Origin: Parabacteroides sp.
Lineage (GTDB): Bacteria; Bacteroidota; Bacteroidia; Bacteroidales; Tannerellaceae
NCBI GenBank assembly: GCA_022775005.1
Contig: JALFJR010000059.1
Location: 1-63,818 of the forward strand
Direction of reading: 5' to 3'
DNA: 63,818 nt
This document shows positions 17,333-26,380 of this stretch, piece by piece. Numbering within the stretch: the stretch's first letter is position 1; each line of letters begins with the position of its first letter. The position numbers were made by a program, and so were the translations under genes. The notes under the pieces are model-generated. The model had not been told where the DNA came from, searched no databases, and saw only the letters and a program-made list of their open reading frames with translations.

Positions 17333-18235
17333 ATGGCAGCATTGAAAAGACCGGTATTGGGACGAGGATTAGATGCCTTAATTGCCTTGGATGACTTAAA
17401 GACAAGTGGATCCTCTTCGATCAACGAGATTGAATTAAGCAAGATACAACCTAATCCAGAGCAGCCTCGTTCGGTTTTCGAGCAGGAGTCATTGGAAGAG
17501 TTGGCAACCTCCATCCGTTCGATGGGTGTTATACAGCCTATTACGCTTAAAGAAATCAATGAGGAGCAATACCTCATCATTTCAGGAGAGCGTCGTTACC
17601 GAGCTGCCTTAATGGTCGGTCTTGAGCGCATACCTGCCTACATCAAAACAGCAGCAGACGAGCATATCATGGAGATGGCTTTGATTGAGAACATCCAACG
17701 TGAAGATTTAAACTCCATAGAGATTGCTTTGGCTTACCAAAAATTGATGGAGAATTACGGGCTGACTCAAGAACAGCTAAGCGATCGAGTGGGCAAAAAA
17801 CGAACTACGATCGCCAACTACCTACGCCTTTTAAAACTCCCAGCTGAAATACAAATGGGATTGAAAGATAAAAAGATAGACATGGGCCATGCTCGTGCAT
17901 TAATTCCCGTGGACGATCCTGAAGTGCAGTTGGCATTCTACGAGCAGATCATAGAAGAGGGATTATCCGTGCGCAATGTCGAGGAGATGGTTCGCCAGAT
18001 CACTGAGAAAAAAAAGTTTTGTAATGAGGAGCAAACAGGAACGACTGATCAGAAGTCACCTCGAAAGCCTATGCTTCCCGAAGAGTTCAAGATTCTTAGA
18101 GATCATTTATGCCGATATTTCCACACAAACGTGCAACTCACCTGCGACGAAAAAGGAAAAGGGCGTATCACCATTCCTTTTAATTCTGAGATAGAACTTG
18201 AAAAATTAATCGGTATTTTGGATTCCCTCAAATGA
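17333..18235 (+). CDS. parB: Chromosome-partitioning protein ParB/Spo0J
   Basis: 300 residues. The N-terminal ParA-stimulating stretch RPVLGRGLDALI is followed by the CTPase/nuclease-like ParB domain (about 32-120) containing QPRSVFEQESLEELATSI and the box ISGERRYRAA. A helix-turn-helix follows (LTQEQLSDRVGKKRTTIANY, about 145-165) and a C-terminal dimerisation part. It overlaps the next gene by 4 nt (ATGA). Works with ParA at the replication origin region. Confidence 0.95.
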   Translation: MAALKRPVLGRGLDALIALDDLKTSGSSSINEIELSKIQPNPEQPRSVFEQESLEELATSIRSMGVIQPITLKEINEEQYLIISGERRYRAALMVGLERIPAYIKTAADEHIMEMALIENIQREDLNSIEIALAYQKLMENYGLTQEQLSDRVGKKRTTIANYLRLLKLPAEIQMGLKDKKIDMGHARALIPVDDPEVQLAFYEQIIEEGLSVRNVEEMVRQITEKKKFCNEEQTGTTDQKSPRKPMLPEEFKILRDHLCRYFHTNVQLTCDEKGKGRITIPFNSEIELEKLIGILDSLK

Positions 18236-18951
18236 ACTATCAGGTCCTGCTGTTTCTGGTTGCACTCTTATGTTGCACCCCATTAGCCGCACAAGAGATT
18301 GCTACGGGAGAGACTCCTACCGCTGCATTTGTCGTGAAAGACTCCACCCTACAAATGGCAACAGACTCTACCGTACAGACCGTGTTAGTAAAAGCTGACT
18401 CCATCGGAGTGCCGGACGTGAAACTTGATGTTAAACAGGCCTTTAAACCTAATCCAACCAAGGCTGTATTATTAGGATTGGTACCTGGATTGGGACAAAT
18501 CTACAATCGAAAATACTGGAAACTTCCCATTGTCTATGGAGGTTTGATGGGGTGTATGTATGCCATAACCTGGAATAACCGTAACTACAAAGATTATTCA
18601 GAGGCTTATAAAGACATCATGCATGATGCGGCTGCCAATCCTAATAACCCAGAAGCTTGGAGTCAAACTTGGCAAGTATTAACCTCTTTGGATCCTTCCA
18701 GCGTCATCAAAGACTCCAACTTCAAAGATCGACTGAAACGGCAGAAAGATTACTATCGCCGCTATCGAGATCTGAGTATCATCATTACCGCAGGTGTGTA
18801 TGCCTTAACGCTGGTCGATGCGTATGTCGATGCCCAATTATTTGATTTTGATATTTCCCCGGATCTATCTATGCGGGTAGAACCCGTGGTGACTCCTAAA
18901 ACAAGCGTAACACCTCGCTCTTATGGATTAAATTGTTGTTTGAAATTCTAA
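18232..18951 (+). CDS. DUF5683-family membrane protein
   Basis: 239 residues. Signal-like N-terminus (VLLFLVALLCCTPLAAQE), then a segment PTKAVLLGLVPGLGQIYNRKYWKLPIVYGGLMGCMYAI that carries a short membrane hairpin, followed by a charged region and another hydrophobic segment (LSIIITAGVYALTLVDAYVDAQLFDFDIS). This is the DUF5683 pattern found after parB in Bacteroidota. It overlaps parB by 4 nt and precedes mltD by 6 nt. The function is unknown; its position suggests a link to cell envelope or division. Confidence 0.75.
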   Translation: MNYQVLLFLVALLCCTPLAAQEIATGETPTAAFVVKDSTLQMATDSTVQTVLVKADSIGVPDVKLDVKQAFKPNPTKAVLLGLVPGLGQIYNRKYWKLPIVYGGLMGCMYAITWNNRNYKDYSEAYKDIMHDAAANPNNPEAWSQTWQVLTSLDPSSVIKDSNFKDRLKRQKDYYRRYRDLSIIITAGVYALTLVDAYVDAQLFDFDISPDLSMRVEPVVTPKTSVTPRSYGLNCCLKF

Positions 18952-18957
18952 TGTCGC

Positions 18958-20496
18958 ATGAAAAAATTGTTATTTCTCCTTATAGGTCTGGGTACCTTGT
19001 TGCAGACTCTCCAAGCGGAAGAGATTAAGCCAGAAAAACAAGACTCCATAAAAACACTTGAGAATGAGATTGGTTTGATTCCAGAAAGTTTAGATGCGAA
19101 TGTCGATAGCCTGCTCCATTCCTGGCATGTAGAATACTTCACGAAGCAAGAAGATTTCTGTCATGACGATGATGCCAATATCTTCTTTCCCGATTCTGTT
19201 TACGCCGATCGCCTCAACCGTCTCCCAAGTGTCATCTCCCTACCCTACAACCACATTGTCAGAGATTGTATCGACCTCTATGCAGAACGCAAAAGAGATT
19301 TAGTACGTTACATGTTAGGCATGGCCGATTTCTACTTTCCTATCATCGAGGAGGTATTAGACAGACACGGCCTTCCCCTTGAATTAAAATATTTAGCAGT
19401 GGTCGAAAGTGCCTTGAATCCGGTTGCTCTTTCCAGGGTAGGTGCCAGTGGATTATGGCAATTCATGCTTCCTACCGGAAAAAGTTATGGTTTAGAGATC
19501 AATAGTTTAATAGACGAACGAAGAGACCCTAAGCGTGCAACGGAAGCTGCATGTAGTTATTTTAAGGACATGTATGCCATTTATGGTGATTGGAACCTTG
19601 TAATGGCAGCCTATAATTGTGGTCCAGGAAATGTCAACAAGGCTATACGAAGGGCCGGAGGTAAACAGGATTTTTGGGCCATCTTTCGTTATCTACCCCG
19701 TGAAACACGTTCCTATGTGCCACTATTCATTGCGGCAAGCTACATTATGAATTACTATTGCGATCATAACCTTTGTCCTTTGCAGACCAGTCTTCCGTTG
19801 GCAACAGATACGGTCATGGTCAACCAAGCCTTACATCTGCAACAGGTCTCAGAGGTATTGCAATTAGATCTGGCCACCTTGCGTGCCCTCAATCCGCAAT
19901 ACAGACGTGACATTATTCCAGGGAATACCCGTCCTTCAGCCTTAAAATTGCCAGCCGCAGCCACCTACGCATTCGTTGGGCAGGAAGATACTATTTATAA
20001 ACATCGTATGGAGGAATACTTGGCGAACATTCCTATTCACAATGAAGAGGCTCAAAACAGCAAGGCCACGACTCGAGAACGAATTACCCATGTCGTGTTG
20101 CAAGGAGAGAATCTCTACACCATTGCCAATCGTTATGGTGTGACCGCCAAGGACATTCGCAAATGGAATGGCTTGGGATCAAATCGAGTGGCTAAAGGGA
20201 AACGGTTAAAACTTTATGTAGATAATGGAGGCATAGCCTTCGCCGCCGCTAAGCCAACCACAAGCACCACAAAAAGTACGGCCTCCTCTTCCACTGCTAA
20301 GACGGCGATCACAACAAAAGCAGCAATCTCTACCAATGGCAAAGAATTCATAGCCTATACCGTGAAATCGGGAGACTCGTTGTATTCAATAGCCAAGAAG
20401 TATCCCGGTGTCTCCACGAAAGACTTGCAACAGGCCAACGGATTAAAAGGTTCTGACATCCGACCGGGACAGGTTCTGAAAATACCTGTAGGATAG
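18958..20496 (+). CDS. mltD: Membrane-bound lytic murein transglycosylase D-like protein with two LysM domains
   Basis: 512 residues. A signal peptide (FLLIGLGTLLQTLQA) precedes an SLT-type catalytic domain at about 130-290: catalytic Glu in VVESALNPVALSRVGASGLW, then LPTGKSYGLEINSLIDERRDP and NCGPGNVNKAI. A Ser/Thr-rich linker (about 430-455) separates two LysM modules, THVVLQGENLYTIANRYGV and YTVKSGDSLYSIAKKYPGV. Such enzymes cut peptidoglycan glycan strands. It is the last gene of the par operon. Confidence 0.92.
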   Translation: MKKLLFLLIGLGTLLQTLQAEEIKPEKQDSIKTLENEIGLIPESLDANVDSLLHSWHVEYFTKQEDFCHDDDANIFFPDSVYADRLNRLPSVISLPYNHIVRDCIDLYAERKRDLVRYMLGMADFYFPIIEEVLDRHGLPLELKYLAVVESALNPVALSRVGASGLWQFMLPTGKSYGLEINSLIDERRDPKRATEAACSYFKDMYAIYGDWNLVMAAYNCGPGNVNKAIRRAGGKQDFWAIFRYLPRETRSYVPLFIAASYIMNYYCDHNLCPLQTSLPLATDTVMVNQALHLQQVSEVLQLDLATLRALNPQYRRDIIPGNTRPSALKLPAAATYAFVGQEDTIYKHRMEEYLANIPIHNEEAQNSKATTRERITHVVLQGENLYTIANRYGVTAKDIRKWNGLGSNRVAKGKRLKLYVDNGGIAFAAAKPTTSTTKSTASSSTAKTAITTKAAISTNGKEFIAYTVKSGDSLYSIAKKYPGVSTKDLQQANGLKGSDIRPGQVLKIPVG

Positions 20497-20597
20497 ATGC
20501 GTTTCGTTATTGTATCATACTTTTTCGTTTTTGCGTAGCCAGCTCCAAAAGCAGTACGAAAAATGTGTTTCTTTGCAGTAACAAAGAAAGAAAGACT

Positions 20598-21614
20598 ATG
20601 GGCGTATTAGATAATGATTACATTCGAATCAAAGAAAAACCGTGGCTGATTAGCTTGGTCTGCACCATTTTCGTGGTTTATCCCAATGTGGCTTGGCTAT
20701 ATTGTGAATTGACATTCCTTTCCCACCAAGAGCAGCTGAACTTTATCTTGTTCACACTCTTTCGATTCCTGTTCTTTTGGGCGTTTATTTGGGGAGCCAT
20801 TCGCTACAACTTCATGCGACTCTCGACCCCTCACTTTCTCCGCCGGTTAGGTTGGAACTCACTGATCACCCTCGTTGCGTTTCTGGTTTATATGGTGATT
20901 ACCCACCTGACTCAAAACTACGACCGCTTTCTGAGCATCCTTGTCTTCCAGTTCATCGTGATGTGTTTGTTGAATACCTTGGTAGGCTATATCACCCTGC
21001 TCTACTCCCTGCAACGGGAAAAAGATCAAGAGATTGAGCAACTGCGTATCGAGAACCTGCAAAGCCAATGTAACGCATTGACCAACCAGATCAACCCTCA
21101 TTTCTTCTTCAATGCGCTCAATGGCATCAGTGCCTTGATCCGTAGGAAGAATGACGAATCCACCCTGCTGTACGTGACCAAACTATCCGACATTTTCCGC
21201 TACACATTGCAAAGCGAGAAGAAAGGCTTAGTCACGCTGGAGGAGGAATTAGCTTTTGCGGAAGCCTTCAGCCATGTCATGGAGGTGCGCTTTAGTGGTA
21301 AATTCTTCGTCCATTTCGAGGTACCGGAAGACAAACGGAAATTAAGAATCCCTGTGCTCTCGCTGCTGCCCCTTATCGAGAACACAACCGTGCACAATGC
21401 GATCGACCGTGAGAATCCCATGCATATCTATATTCAGCTCAATGAAGAGGATGAATTGATCATTTCCAATTCCATTTGTCCGAAGCTGACTCCTCCCGAC
21501 ACGAACGGGACAGGATTGAACAACCTGCGCAATCGCTTCAAACTACTTATGAACAGTGATATTCGTGTCGTAAATGATGGGAAAACCTTTTCTGTTTATT
21601 TACCATTAAAATAG
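20598..21614 (+). CDS. LytS-type sensor histidine kinase
   Basis: 338 residues from the ATG at 20598 (MGVLDNDYIRIKEKPW); an in-frame ATG 33 nt upstream is less likely. Four membrane segments fill residues 15-140. A coiled coil (LQREKDQEIEQLRIENLQSQ) leads into the His_kinase domain with NQINPHFFFNALNGI, the phospho-acceptor His being in NPHFFFN. The C-terminal ATPase domain has NTTVHNAI and GTGLNNLRNRF. It sits 5 nt before the LytTR regulator. The signal is unknown. Confidence 0.9.
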   Translation: MGVLDNDYIRIKEKPWLISLVCTIFVVYPNVAWLYCELTFLSHQEQLNFILFTLFRFLFFWAFIWGAIRYNFMRLSTPHFLRRLGWNSLITLVAFLVYMVITHLTQNYDRFLSILVFQFIVMCLLNTLVGYITLLYSLQREKDQEIEQLRIENLQSQCNALTNQINPHFFFNALNGISALIRRKNDESTLLYVTKLSDIFRYTLQSEKKGLVTLEEELAFAEAFSHVMEVRFSGKFFVHFEVPEDKRKLRIPVLSLLPLIENTTVHNAIDRENPMHIYIQLNEEDELIISNSICPKLTPPDTNGTGLNNLRNRFKLLMNSDIRVVNDGKTFSVYLPLK

Positions 21615-21619
21615 GCATC

Positions 21620-22375
21620 ATGAAAATACTGATCGTTGAAGACGAGACCACCGCATACGAGAATTTGGTCGAGATATTAGCAGAAGTAGCCCCTGAGGCT
21701 GAGGTGTTAGACAATACCGAGAGCATTCGTCAAACCGTTCGTTGGCTGCAATCTCACCCCAAACCAGATTTGATTTTGATGGACATCCATCTTTCGGATG
21801 GCTCCTCCTTCGCTATCTTCGAGCACACAGAGGTAGAGTCTCCCATTATCTTCACCACGGCTTATGATCAATATGCTATCGATGCATTCAAGGTGAATAG
21901 CATTGATTATCTATTAAAGCCGATTAAGCCGGAAGATTTACGCCGCGCATTAGACAAATATAGCAGACTGAACAATCAAGATATATTGAGCTATTTAGCC
22001 AAATTAAACCAACTCTCGGAGGCCCCCAAATACAAGGATAAAATCTTGATTCCCTATAAAGACAAATTACTTCCCATCAATATGCGGGAGATTGCCTGCT
22101 TTTACACAACGGATAAAAACACCTGTGTTTATCTCACAGATGGCCGTAGTTACCCCTATACAAAAACACTCGACCAAATCTATGCCACACTTAATCCGGC
22201 AGAATTCATCCGTGCGAATAAGCAGTATATTTTATCTCGTAATAGCGTGAAAGAGATCACGATATGGTTTGATAGCCGCCTGTTGATTAACTTAACAATC
22301 GATGTTCCTGAGCGCATCTACGTTAGCAAGAATAAGGCTTCCGAATTCAAGAACTGGATCGTAAACCAAGAATGA
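21620..22375 (+). CDS. LytTR-family response regulator
   Basis: 251 residues. The receiver domain has the acidic pair E7-D8, phospho-acceptor Asp55 in LILMDIHL, and Lys in YLLKPIKPEDL. The C-terminal LytTR DNA-binding domain spans about 145-245 (KDKLLPINMREIACFYT, then FIRANKQYILSRNSVKEI). It is paired with the LytS-type kinase and ends 18 nt from the convergent arsC-like gene. Target genes cannot be deduced. Confidence 0.9.
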   Translation: MKILIVEDETTAYENLVEILAEVAPEAEVLDNTESIRQTVRWLQSHPKPDLILMDIHLSDGSSFAIFEHTEVESPIIFTTAYDQYAIDAFKVNSIDYLLKPIKPEDLRRALDKYSRLNNQDILSYLAKLNQLSEAPKYKDKILIPYKDKLLPINMREIACFYTTDKNTCVYLTDGRSYPYTKTLDQIYATLNPAEFIRANKQYILSRNSVKEITIWFDSRLLINLTIDVPERIYVSKNKASEFKNWIVNQE

Positions 22376-22393
22376 ATTATTTGATGGTTCAAT

Positions 22394-22918
22394 TCACTTC
22401 CGTTCTTCCATCTCGCAATAGAGCTGGAAAAAGTCTCGATCAATATCGTCGCGGATGCGTCGGAACTCATTGAGCACATGCTCGTAGGAGCCAGTTGCTT
22501 TGGACGGATCCTCATAACCCATGTGAATCTGATGCTTTACGTTGCCATGAAAGACAGGGCAGGTTTCCTTAGCGTGATCACACACCGTGATGACGTAATC
22601 CCAATCCTCGTTGAGGTATTCATCCACTTGACAAGGCTTGTGGTCACTGATGTCAATTCCTCGCTCACGCATCACCATGACCGCCTTGGGATTGACTCGT
22701 TTTTCCGCTCTCACACCACCGGAATAGACCACCACGTCCTTACCATAAGAGGCCAATAACCCGTGAGCCATTTGGCTGCGGCAGGTGTTACCTGTGCATA
22801 GGATTAATACTTTGATGCCGTGTTTTCCAGCTGTCTTCGGTTCATTCGCAAAGGTTGTCGCACTGAGCAACAACAGACTCATGCAGGCCATGAGCAAGCC
22901 ACAAACATGTCTTTTCAT
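22394..22918 (-). CDS. arsC: Arsenate reductase (thioredoxin-coupled, LMW-phosphatase fold) with export signal
   Basis: 174 residues. Residues 1-24 are a signal peptide: basic MKRH, a hydrophobic core VCGLLMACMSLLLLSA, cleavage after TFA. The catalytic P-loop CTGNTCRS starts at Cys41 (C-x5-R47). The redox pair Cys113 and Cys120 in CDHAKETC matches the S. aureus-type C82/C89 spacing, so the three-cysteine thioredoxin mechanism is intact. No in-frame start codon exists between the signal and the P-loop, so a cytosolic form is unlikely. It is the last gene of the arsR-aquaporin-GTPase-porin group. A periplasmic site of action is inferred; a phosphatase-like role is an alternative. Confidence 0.82.
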   Translation of the reverse strand: MKRHVCGLLMACMSLLLLSATTFANEPKTAGKHGIKVLILCTGNTCRSQMAHGLLASYGKDVVVYSGGVRAEKRVNPKAVMVMRERGIDISDHKPCQVDEYLNEDWDYVITVCDHAKETCPVFHGNVKHQIHMGYEDPSKATGSYEHVLNEFRRIRDDIDRDFFQLYCEMEERK

Positions 22919-22949
22919 TTCTGTGAATTTTTAATGGATGATTAATTGA

Positions 22950-24221
22950 TTAAATGCCCACTTCGAGTACAAAACGGAACTGCCAGCGGTCATAGCCAGC
23001 GAGTGCTTCCGTGCGATGATTATAGGAGGCATCGGCTTGCACCTTGAAGTTGTGTCCCATCAGGTATTTAGTGATCCCGAGCGTCGTCTGGTTGAACTGT
23101 TTGTAGCCCACCACTGGACGGATCTCCTCCTCAGGAAAGAGTGTGGCGTTACGCAGGGCCAAACTCCAATGTTTCGGCAACATGTAGCTGGCTTGCACAT
23201 TGACACCCTTGCCGGCGAAAATGGCCGTCTCAGGTGCTGCGTCAAACAGTGGATCAGAGCAGGCTCGTCCCATGAAATCGGCAGCGAAGGCAAAACCTCT
23301 GTATTTGAAGACCAAGTCGGCGAAGTAGCTCTTTAAAGAACGGGTCTCACCATTAAGGAGGAAATCTCCCGTCTGCCCATTCAGGCGGGTCGCCTTATCG
23401 TTGTAGGAGATGCCTCCGCCCAACATCAATTTAGGCTGTTCCTCATGCTCGTAGTCTCCCTCGAATGCCTCACCTTTACCTTTGAAGGAGCCCAAAGGAA
23501 AGAGTTCCAAACGACCGGAATAAGCAAATCCGCTTTGGCTACTGCTTTTGCCCCAGTTGCGTCCCTCGCCCATCGTGATAGAGGCTTTAGCCGCCACGTC
23601 AAACGGGCCAGCTACCGTATGATAAAACTCGCCAAAGAAACCGAAATCACGGTCTAACTGAAACTGTCCATCCACGATGCTACGATCCACGAACTCCAAG
23701 GCACTCGACGAGGTGCTATGCGCCCGATTGACCTTGATCTTTGCCTGTCCTACACCGAAGTTCCAATGGTTGTTGGGCTTATAAAAGAGAATAGCGTTAC
23801 GCACGACATTGGAATTACCATTAGGCGCAGTCTTCATATCATTAGGTGCAAAGCCCAACTGGATGGAGTAAATCAATTTGGGCGAGAGCACATAACCCTC
23901 GAAGTTGAGGCGGATGCGTTTCACTTCCGCATCGGTCATCGTATGGTGGAAATCCTCATCGAGGTCAAACTCCAACAGACTCTGCATACGGGCACGCATT
24001 GTCATCCCGAAAGTTTTGTTGCGTGCCTGGAAGGAGACACCCTTGCCCACCTCGATAAACGGCATGTTCTTCAATTGCTCCATCAGCTCATTAGATTCGC
24101 TGACACGGATACCACTGAGTTGCTTCTGCTCTTCCTGCGAAAAGGCTACGGTAGCGATACCGCAGAGCAGGCCAAAGGTCAGCAGGGCCTTGCGCCCTGC
24201 ATGTCGTCTCACATCCATCAT
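22950..24221 (-). CDS. Phosphate-selective porin O/P-like outer-membrane protein
   Basis: 423 residues. The N-terminus is basic (MDVRRHAGRK) with a signal ending near AFS-QEE. A short acidic helix-like segment precedes the barrel. Long beta strands with alternating aromatics run from MTMRARMQSLLEFDLDEDF to the C-terminal FRFVLEVGI. FEGYVLSPKLIYSIQLGFAP and VNRAHSTSSSALEFVDRSIVDG are typical of the OprO/OprP-like family. Its start overlaps the GTPase stop by 4 nt. In this operon it could admit phosphate or arsenate anions, which is inference. Confidence 0.82.
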   Translation of the reverse strand: MMDVRRHAGRKALLTFGLLCGIATVAFSQEEQKQLSGIRVSESNELMEQLKNMPFIEVGKGVSFQARNKTFGMTMRARMQSLLEFDLDEDFHHTMTDAEVKRIRLNFEGYVLSPKLIYSIQLGFAPNDMKTAPNGNSNVVRNAILFYKPNNHWNFGVGQAKIKVNRAHSTSSSALEFVDRSIVDGQFQLDRDFGFFGEFYHTVAGPFDVAAKASITMGEGRNWGKSSSQSGFAYSGRLELFPLGSFKGKGEAFEGDYEHEEQPKLMLGGGISYNDKATRLNGQTGDFLLNGETRSLKSYFADLVFKYRGFAFAADFMGRACSDPLFDAAPETAIFAGKGVNVQASYMLPKHWSLALRNATLFPEEEIRPVVGYKQFNQTTLGITKYLMGHNFKVQADASYNHRTEALAGYDRWQFRFVLEVGI

Positions 24222-25318
24222 TGAATTGGAACAATTTCAGTGAAACGGTGAGTTGGATTCGGACGGCCCGGTTGCAGGAAGCGCCAAGCCAAAACCTCCT
24301 CGCGAAGTGTATCGCCCAAGAGCTCCGTCAAGACCTCTTTGATCAGTCGGTTCAGTTCCTCCGGGGTGGTCTCCACACGGGCATTGAGAATCAGTTTCAG
24401 GTCCTCACCCGCTCCCGCATGTCCTCTGAGGGTGAGCGTCTCTCGTGTGCCGGTTAGATTGCCCACGGCATACCCCTTGCCATTCTCTGCGATGGCCTTT
24501 ACATGACCCACAGCATACCCCTTGGCATCAAAGCGAGTCGCCAATGCCTCCATCAGTCGGCGAAGCCAAGCATCCCAATCGGCACAGGTGCCATGCAGCA
24601 TTAGCGTACCATTCAACCAACCCAAGACCGCCTCACCATGTGCGTAGGTATCGTAGTCGATCTCTAACAGTCGCTTGCCGGCATCGATGCGACTCATTAC
24701 CGCCTCCAACCATTCGGTCAAACCGGTACCATGCAGTGCACTGGCCGCTAAGATGGTGGCTTGTGGGAAGGCGGCTGTTGTGCGTGCTTTCAACTCTGCC
24801 AAAGCCTCCTCACTCAGCAGGTCGCATTTGTTGAGCAGGATCAGGTCGCTCTCCTCCAACTGCTTCCGGAAGATGTAGGCGGCATCGGGATGCAACCCCG
24901 CTGATTCGCCAGATAGGATGGCGTTCAATCGCATCGGATCAGCCAGCACCGTCAACGGGGCGATGCGCAACTCGGCATTCCAATAGTGTTTCAGTGGTTG
25001 CATGATGGTGGCGGAGAGGTCGGTGCAGCTACCCACCGGCTCTGCCAAGATCACATCGGCGGCACCCTCTGCTTTGACTCGCTGAAAGGCCTCTACGAAG
25101 CCATTGAAGTTGCAACAGAAGCAGCTGCCACTCACTTCGGCCACCTGCAATGCCTGCCGACGAAGCAACTCACTATCCACCAACTCTGGTGCTTGATCGT
25201 TGGTAATCAAACCGACCCGCAGGCCTTGCTGCATGAGTCGGATGGCGCTTTCCCACAAAAGGGTGGTCTTTCCTGCGCCAAGGAAACCCCCTACCATGAT
25301 CAGTCTTGTCTGTTTCAT
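24218..25318 (-). CDS. COG0523 (CobW-like) metal-chaperone GTPase
   Basis: 366 residues. Walker A GGFLGAGKTT at residues 10-19, the family's metal-binding motif SCFCCNF (C-x-C-C), the guanine-specific NKCD and a C-terminal CobW_C domain (about 215-366). COG0523 GTPases deliver metals such as Zn, Co or Ni to target proteins, or act in metal stress. Here the gene lies between an aquaglyceroporin and a porin in an ArsR-controlled group, so a link to arsenite or to thiol/zinc damage by it is plausible but unproven. Confidence 0.88.
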   Translation of the reverse strand: MKQTRLIMVGGFLGAGKTTLLWESAIRLMQQGLRVGLITNDQAPELVDSELLRRQALQVAEVSGSCFCCNFNGFVEAFQRVKAEGAADVILAEPVGSCTDLSATIMQPLKHYWNAELRIAPLTVLADPMRLNAILSGESAGLHPDAAYIFRKQLEESDLILLNKCDLLSEEALAELKARTTAAFPQATILAASALHGTGLTEWLEAVMSRIDAGKRLLEIDYDTYAHGEAVLGWLNGTLMLHGTCADWDAWLRRLMEALATRFDAKGYAVGHVKAIAENGKGYAVGNLTGTRETLTLRGHAGAGEDLKLILNARVETTPEELNRLIKEVLTELLGDTLREEVLAWRFLQPGRPNPTHRFTEIVPIQ

Positions 25319-25341
25319 ACGGATATATGGTTTAATTGCGA

Positions 25342-26151
25342 TTAATTACAGCCACAGGATGTGTCTTTGCGCTTGATTAGCGGTTCGATGCCATAGGTCA
25401 AGGCATAAGCAGCCAATGTGCCACCCAACAAGGGTGAGAAGATATAGACCCAGAAGAAGCCGCCGCTACCCGGCTGCGGGAAAGCAGCCTCTCCCCAGCC
25501 CATCAACCAAGCTACCAAACGGGGTCCAAAATCACGTGCGGGATTCAGGCCGGCCTGCGTCAGCGGAGCTACCAAGAAGATGATGGAGGAAACCGTCAAA
25601 CCGATGAAGAGCGGAGCCAACGCATCGCTGGGACGGCCCACATTGCAGCCCTCTGTCAAGGCAAAGATGAACATGACCAACAGGAATGTGCCAAAGCCCT
25701 CGGCAAACATCGCGAGCGGCATAGAAACCACCGCTCCCGTATCCCCCGGATTGGGATAGAACTCACCGAACATACGGGCGGTATCAACGGAGGCCGCCGT
25801 ACCTCGCACGATCTGATGCGCCGATTCGTAGGCGGCGATGGAGGGGGCGAAAAGCAGGTAGAGCACCAAACCTGCAGCGAATGCGCCAAGCAGTTGTGCC
25901 GTGATATAAGGTAATAATTTGTTTGCCGACATCCGTTTACTCAAGACCATCGCCAAGGTGACCGCCGGATTCAGGTGGGCACAAGAGAGATAACGGGTCA
26001 AATAAATCGCCAAGGTGACGGCTGTTCCCCAGATCAACCCGACCTGAAAGATGCCACTATATTCACCAAACAAAATCGCCACGGCTACGGATCCGCAGCC
26101 AAACAGGGTCAGCACAAAGGTGCCGATACCCTCTCCTACAAATGCTTTCAT
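25342..26151 (-). CDS. Aquaglyceroporin (GlpF/AqpS-like MIP channel)
   Basis: 269 residues with six predicted membrane helices and the two NPA boxes: HLNPAVTLAM and GLNPARDFGPR. The Asp after the second NPAR is characteristic of glycerol-conducting rather than water-only channels. The C-terminal tail ends in DTSCGCN, with a Cys-x-Cys pair. GlpF-type channels also pass uncharged arsenous acid; in Sinorhizobium AqpS replaces the ArsB pump. The arsR gene upstream and the arsC-like gene downstream support the same use here. A plain glycerol role is possible, but no glycerol kinase is nearby. Confidence 0.9.
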   Translation of the reverse strand: MKAFVGEGIGTFVLTLFGCGSVAVAILFGEYSGIFQVGLIWGTAVTLAIYLTRYLSCAHLNPAVTLAMVLSKRMSANKLLPYITAQLLGAFAAGLVLYLLFAPSIAAYESAHQIVRGTAASVDTARMFGEFYPNPGDTGAVVSMPLAMFAEGFGTFLLVMFIFALTEGCNVGRPSDALAPLFIGLTVSSIIFLVAPLTQAGLNPARDFGPRLVAWLMGWGEAAFPQPGSGGFFWVYIFSPLLGGTLAAYALTYGIEPLIKRKDTSCGCN

Positions 26152-26202
26152 TTTCTACGCTGTTTTGGGATGGAATGTTCCATCGGATGATTTCTATGTG
26201 CG

Positions 26203-26210
26203 CAAATGTA
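26203..26210 (-). promoter_or_regulatory. Second -7 candidate before the aquaglyceroporin gene
   Basis: Minus-strand TACATTTG fits TAnnTTTG, 51 nt before the start codon at 26151. No -33 TTG lies at 20 nt. Confidence 0.35.
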
Positions 26211-26302
26211 GGGATAACCGCCTTAATCGGCCCGGTAAAAAGGGAGGAAAACGAAAAGAAAAGGAGGTAAGACGAAAAGCGTAACTCGTTGTTTTATAAT
26301 CG

Positions 26303-26380
26303 CAAAACTACGAATAAAGGCTTTCGAAAATCGGCGAACAACGATTTTATTATCCGAGACTAACGCCCGGATAAATCGTT
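26303..26380 (-). promoter_or_regulatory. Candidate ArsR operator/promoter and alternative hairpins before the aquaglyceroporin gene
   Basis: On the minus strand TAGTTTTG (26310 to 26303) is a -7 element. About 17 nt upstream lies an inverted repeat AAAATCG (26327-26333)/CGATTTT (26342-26348) that would cover the -33 region. A second inverted repeat pairs CGGATAAATCGTT (26368-26380) with 26340-26356 after a small bulge. Both use the 26342-26348 block, so the hairpins exclude each other. The site lies just after the arsR stop, fitting either a repressor site or an attenuator. Confidence 0.45.
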
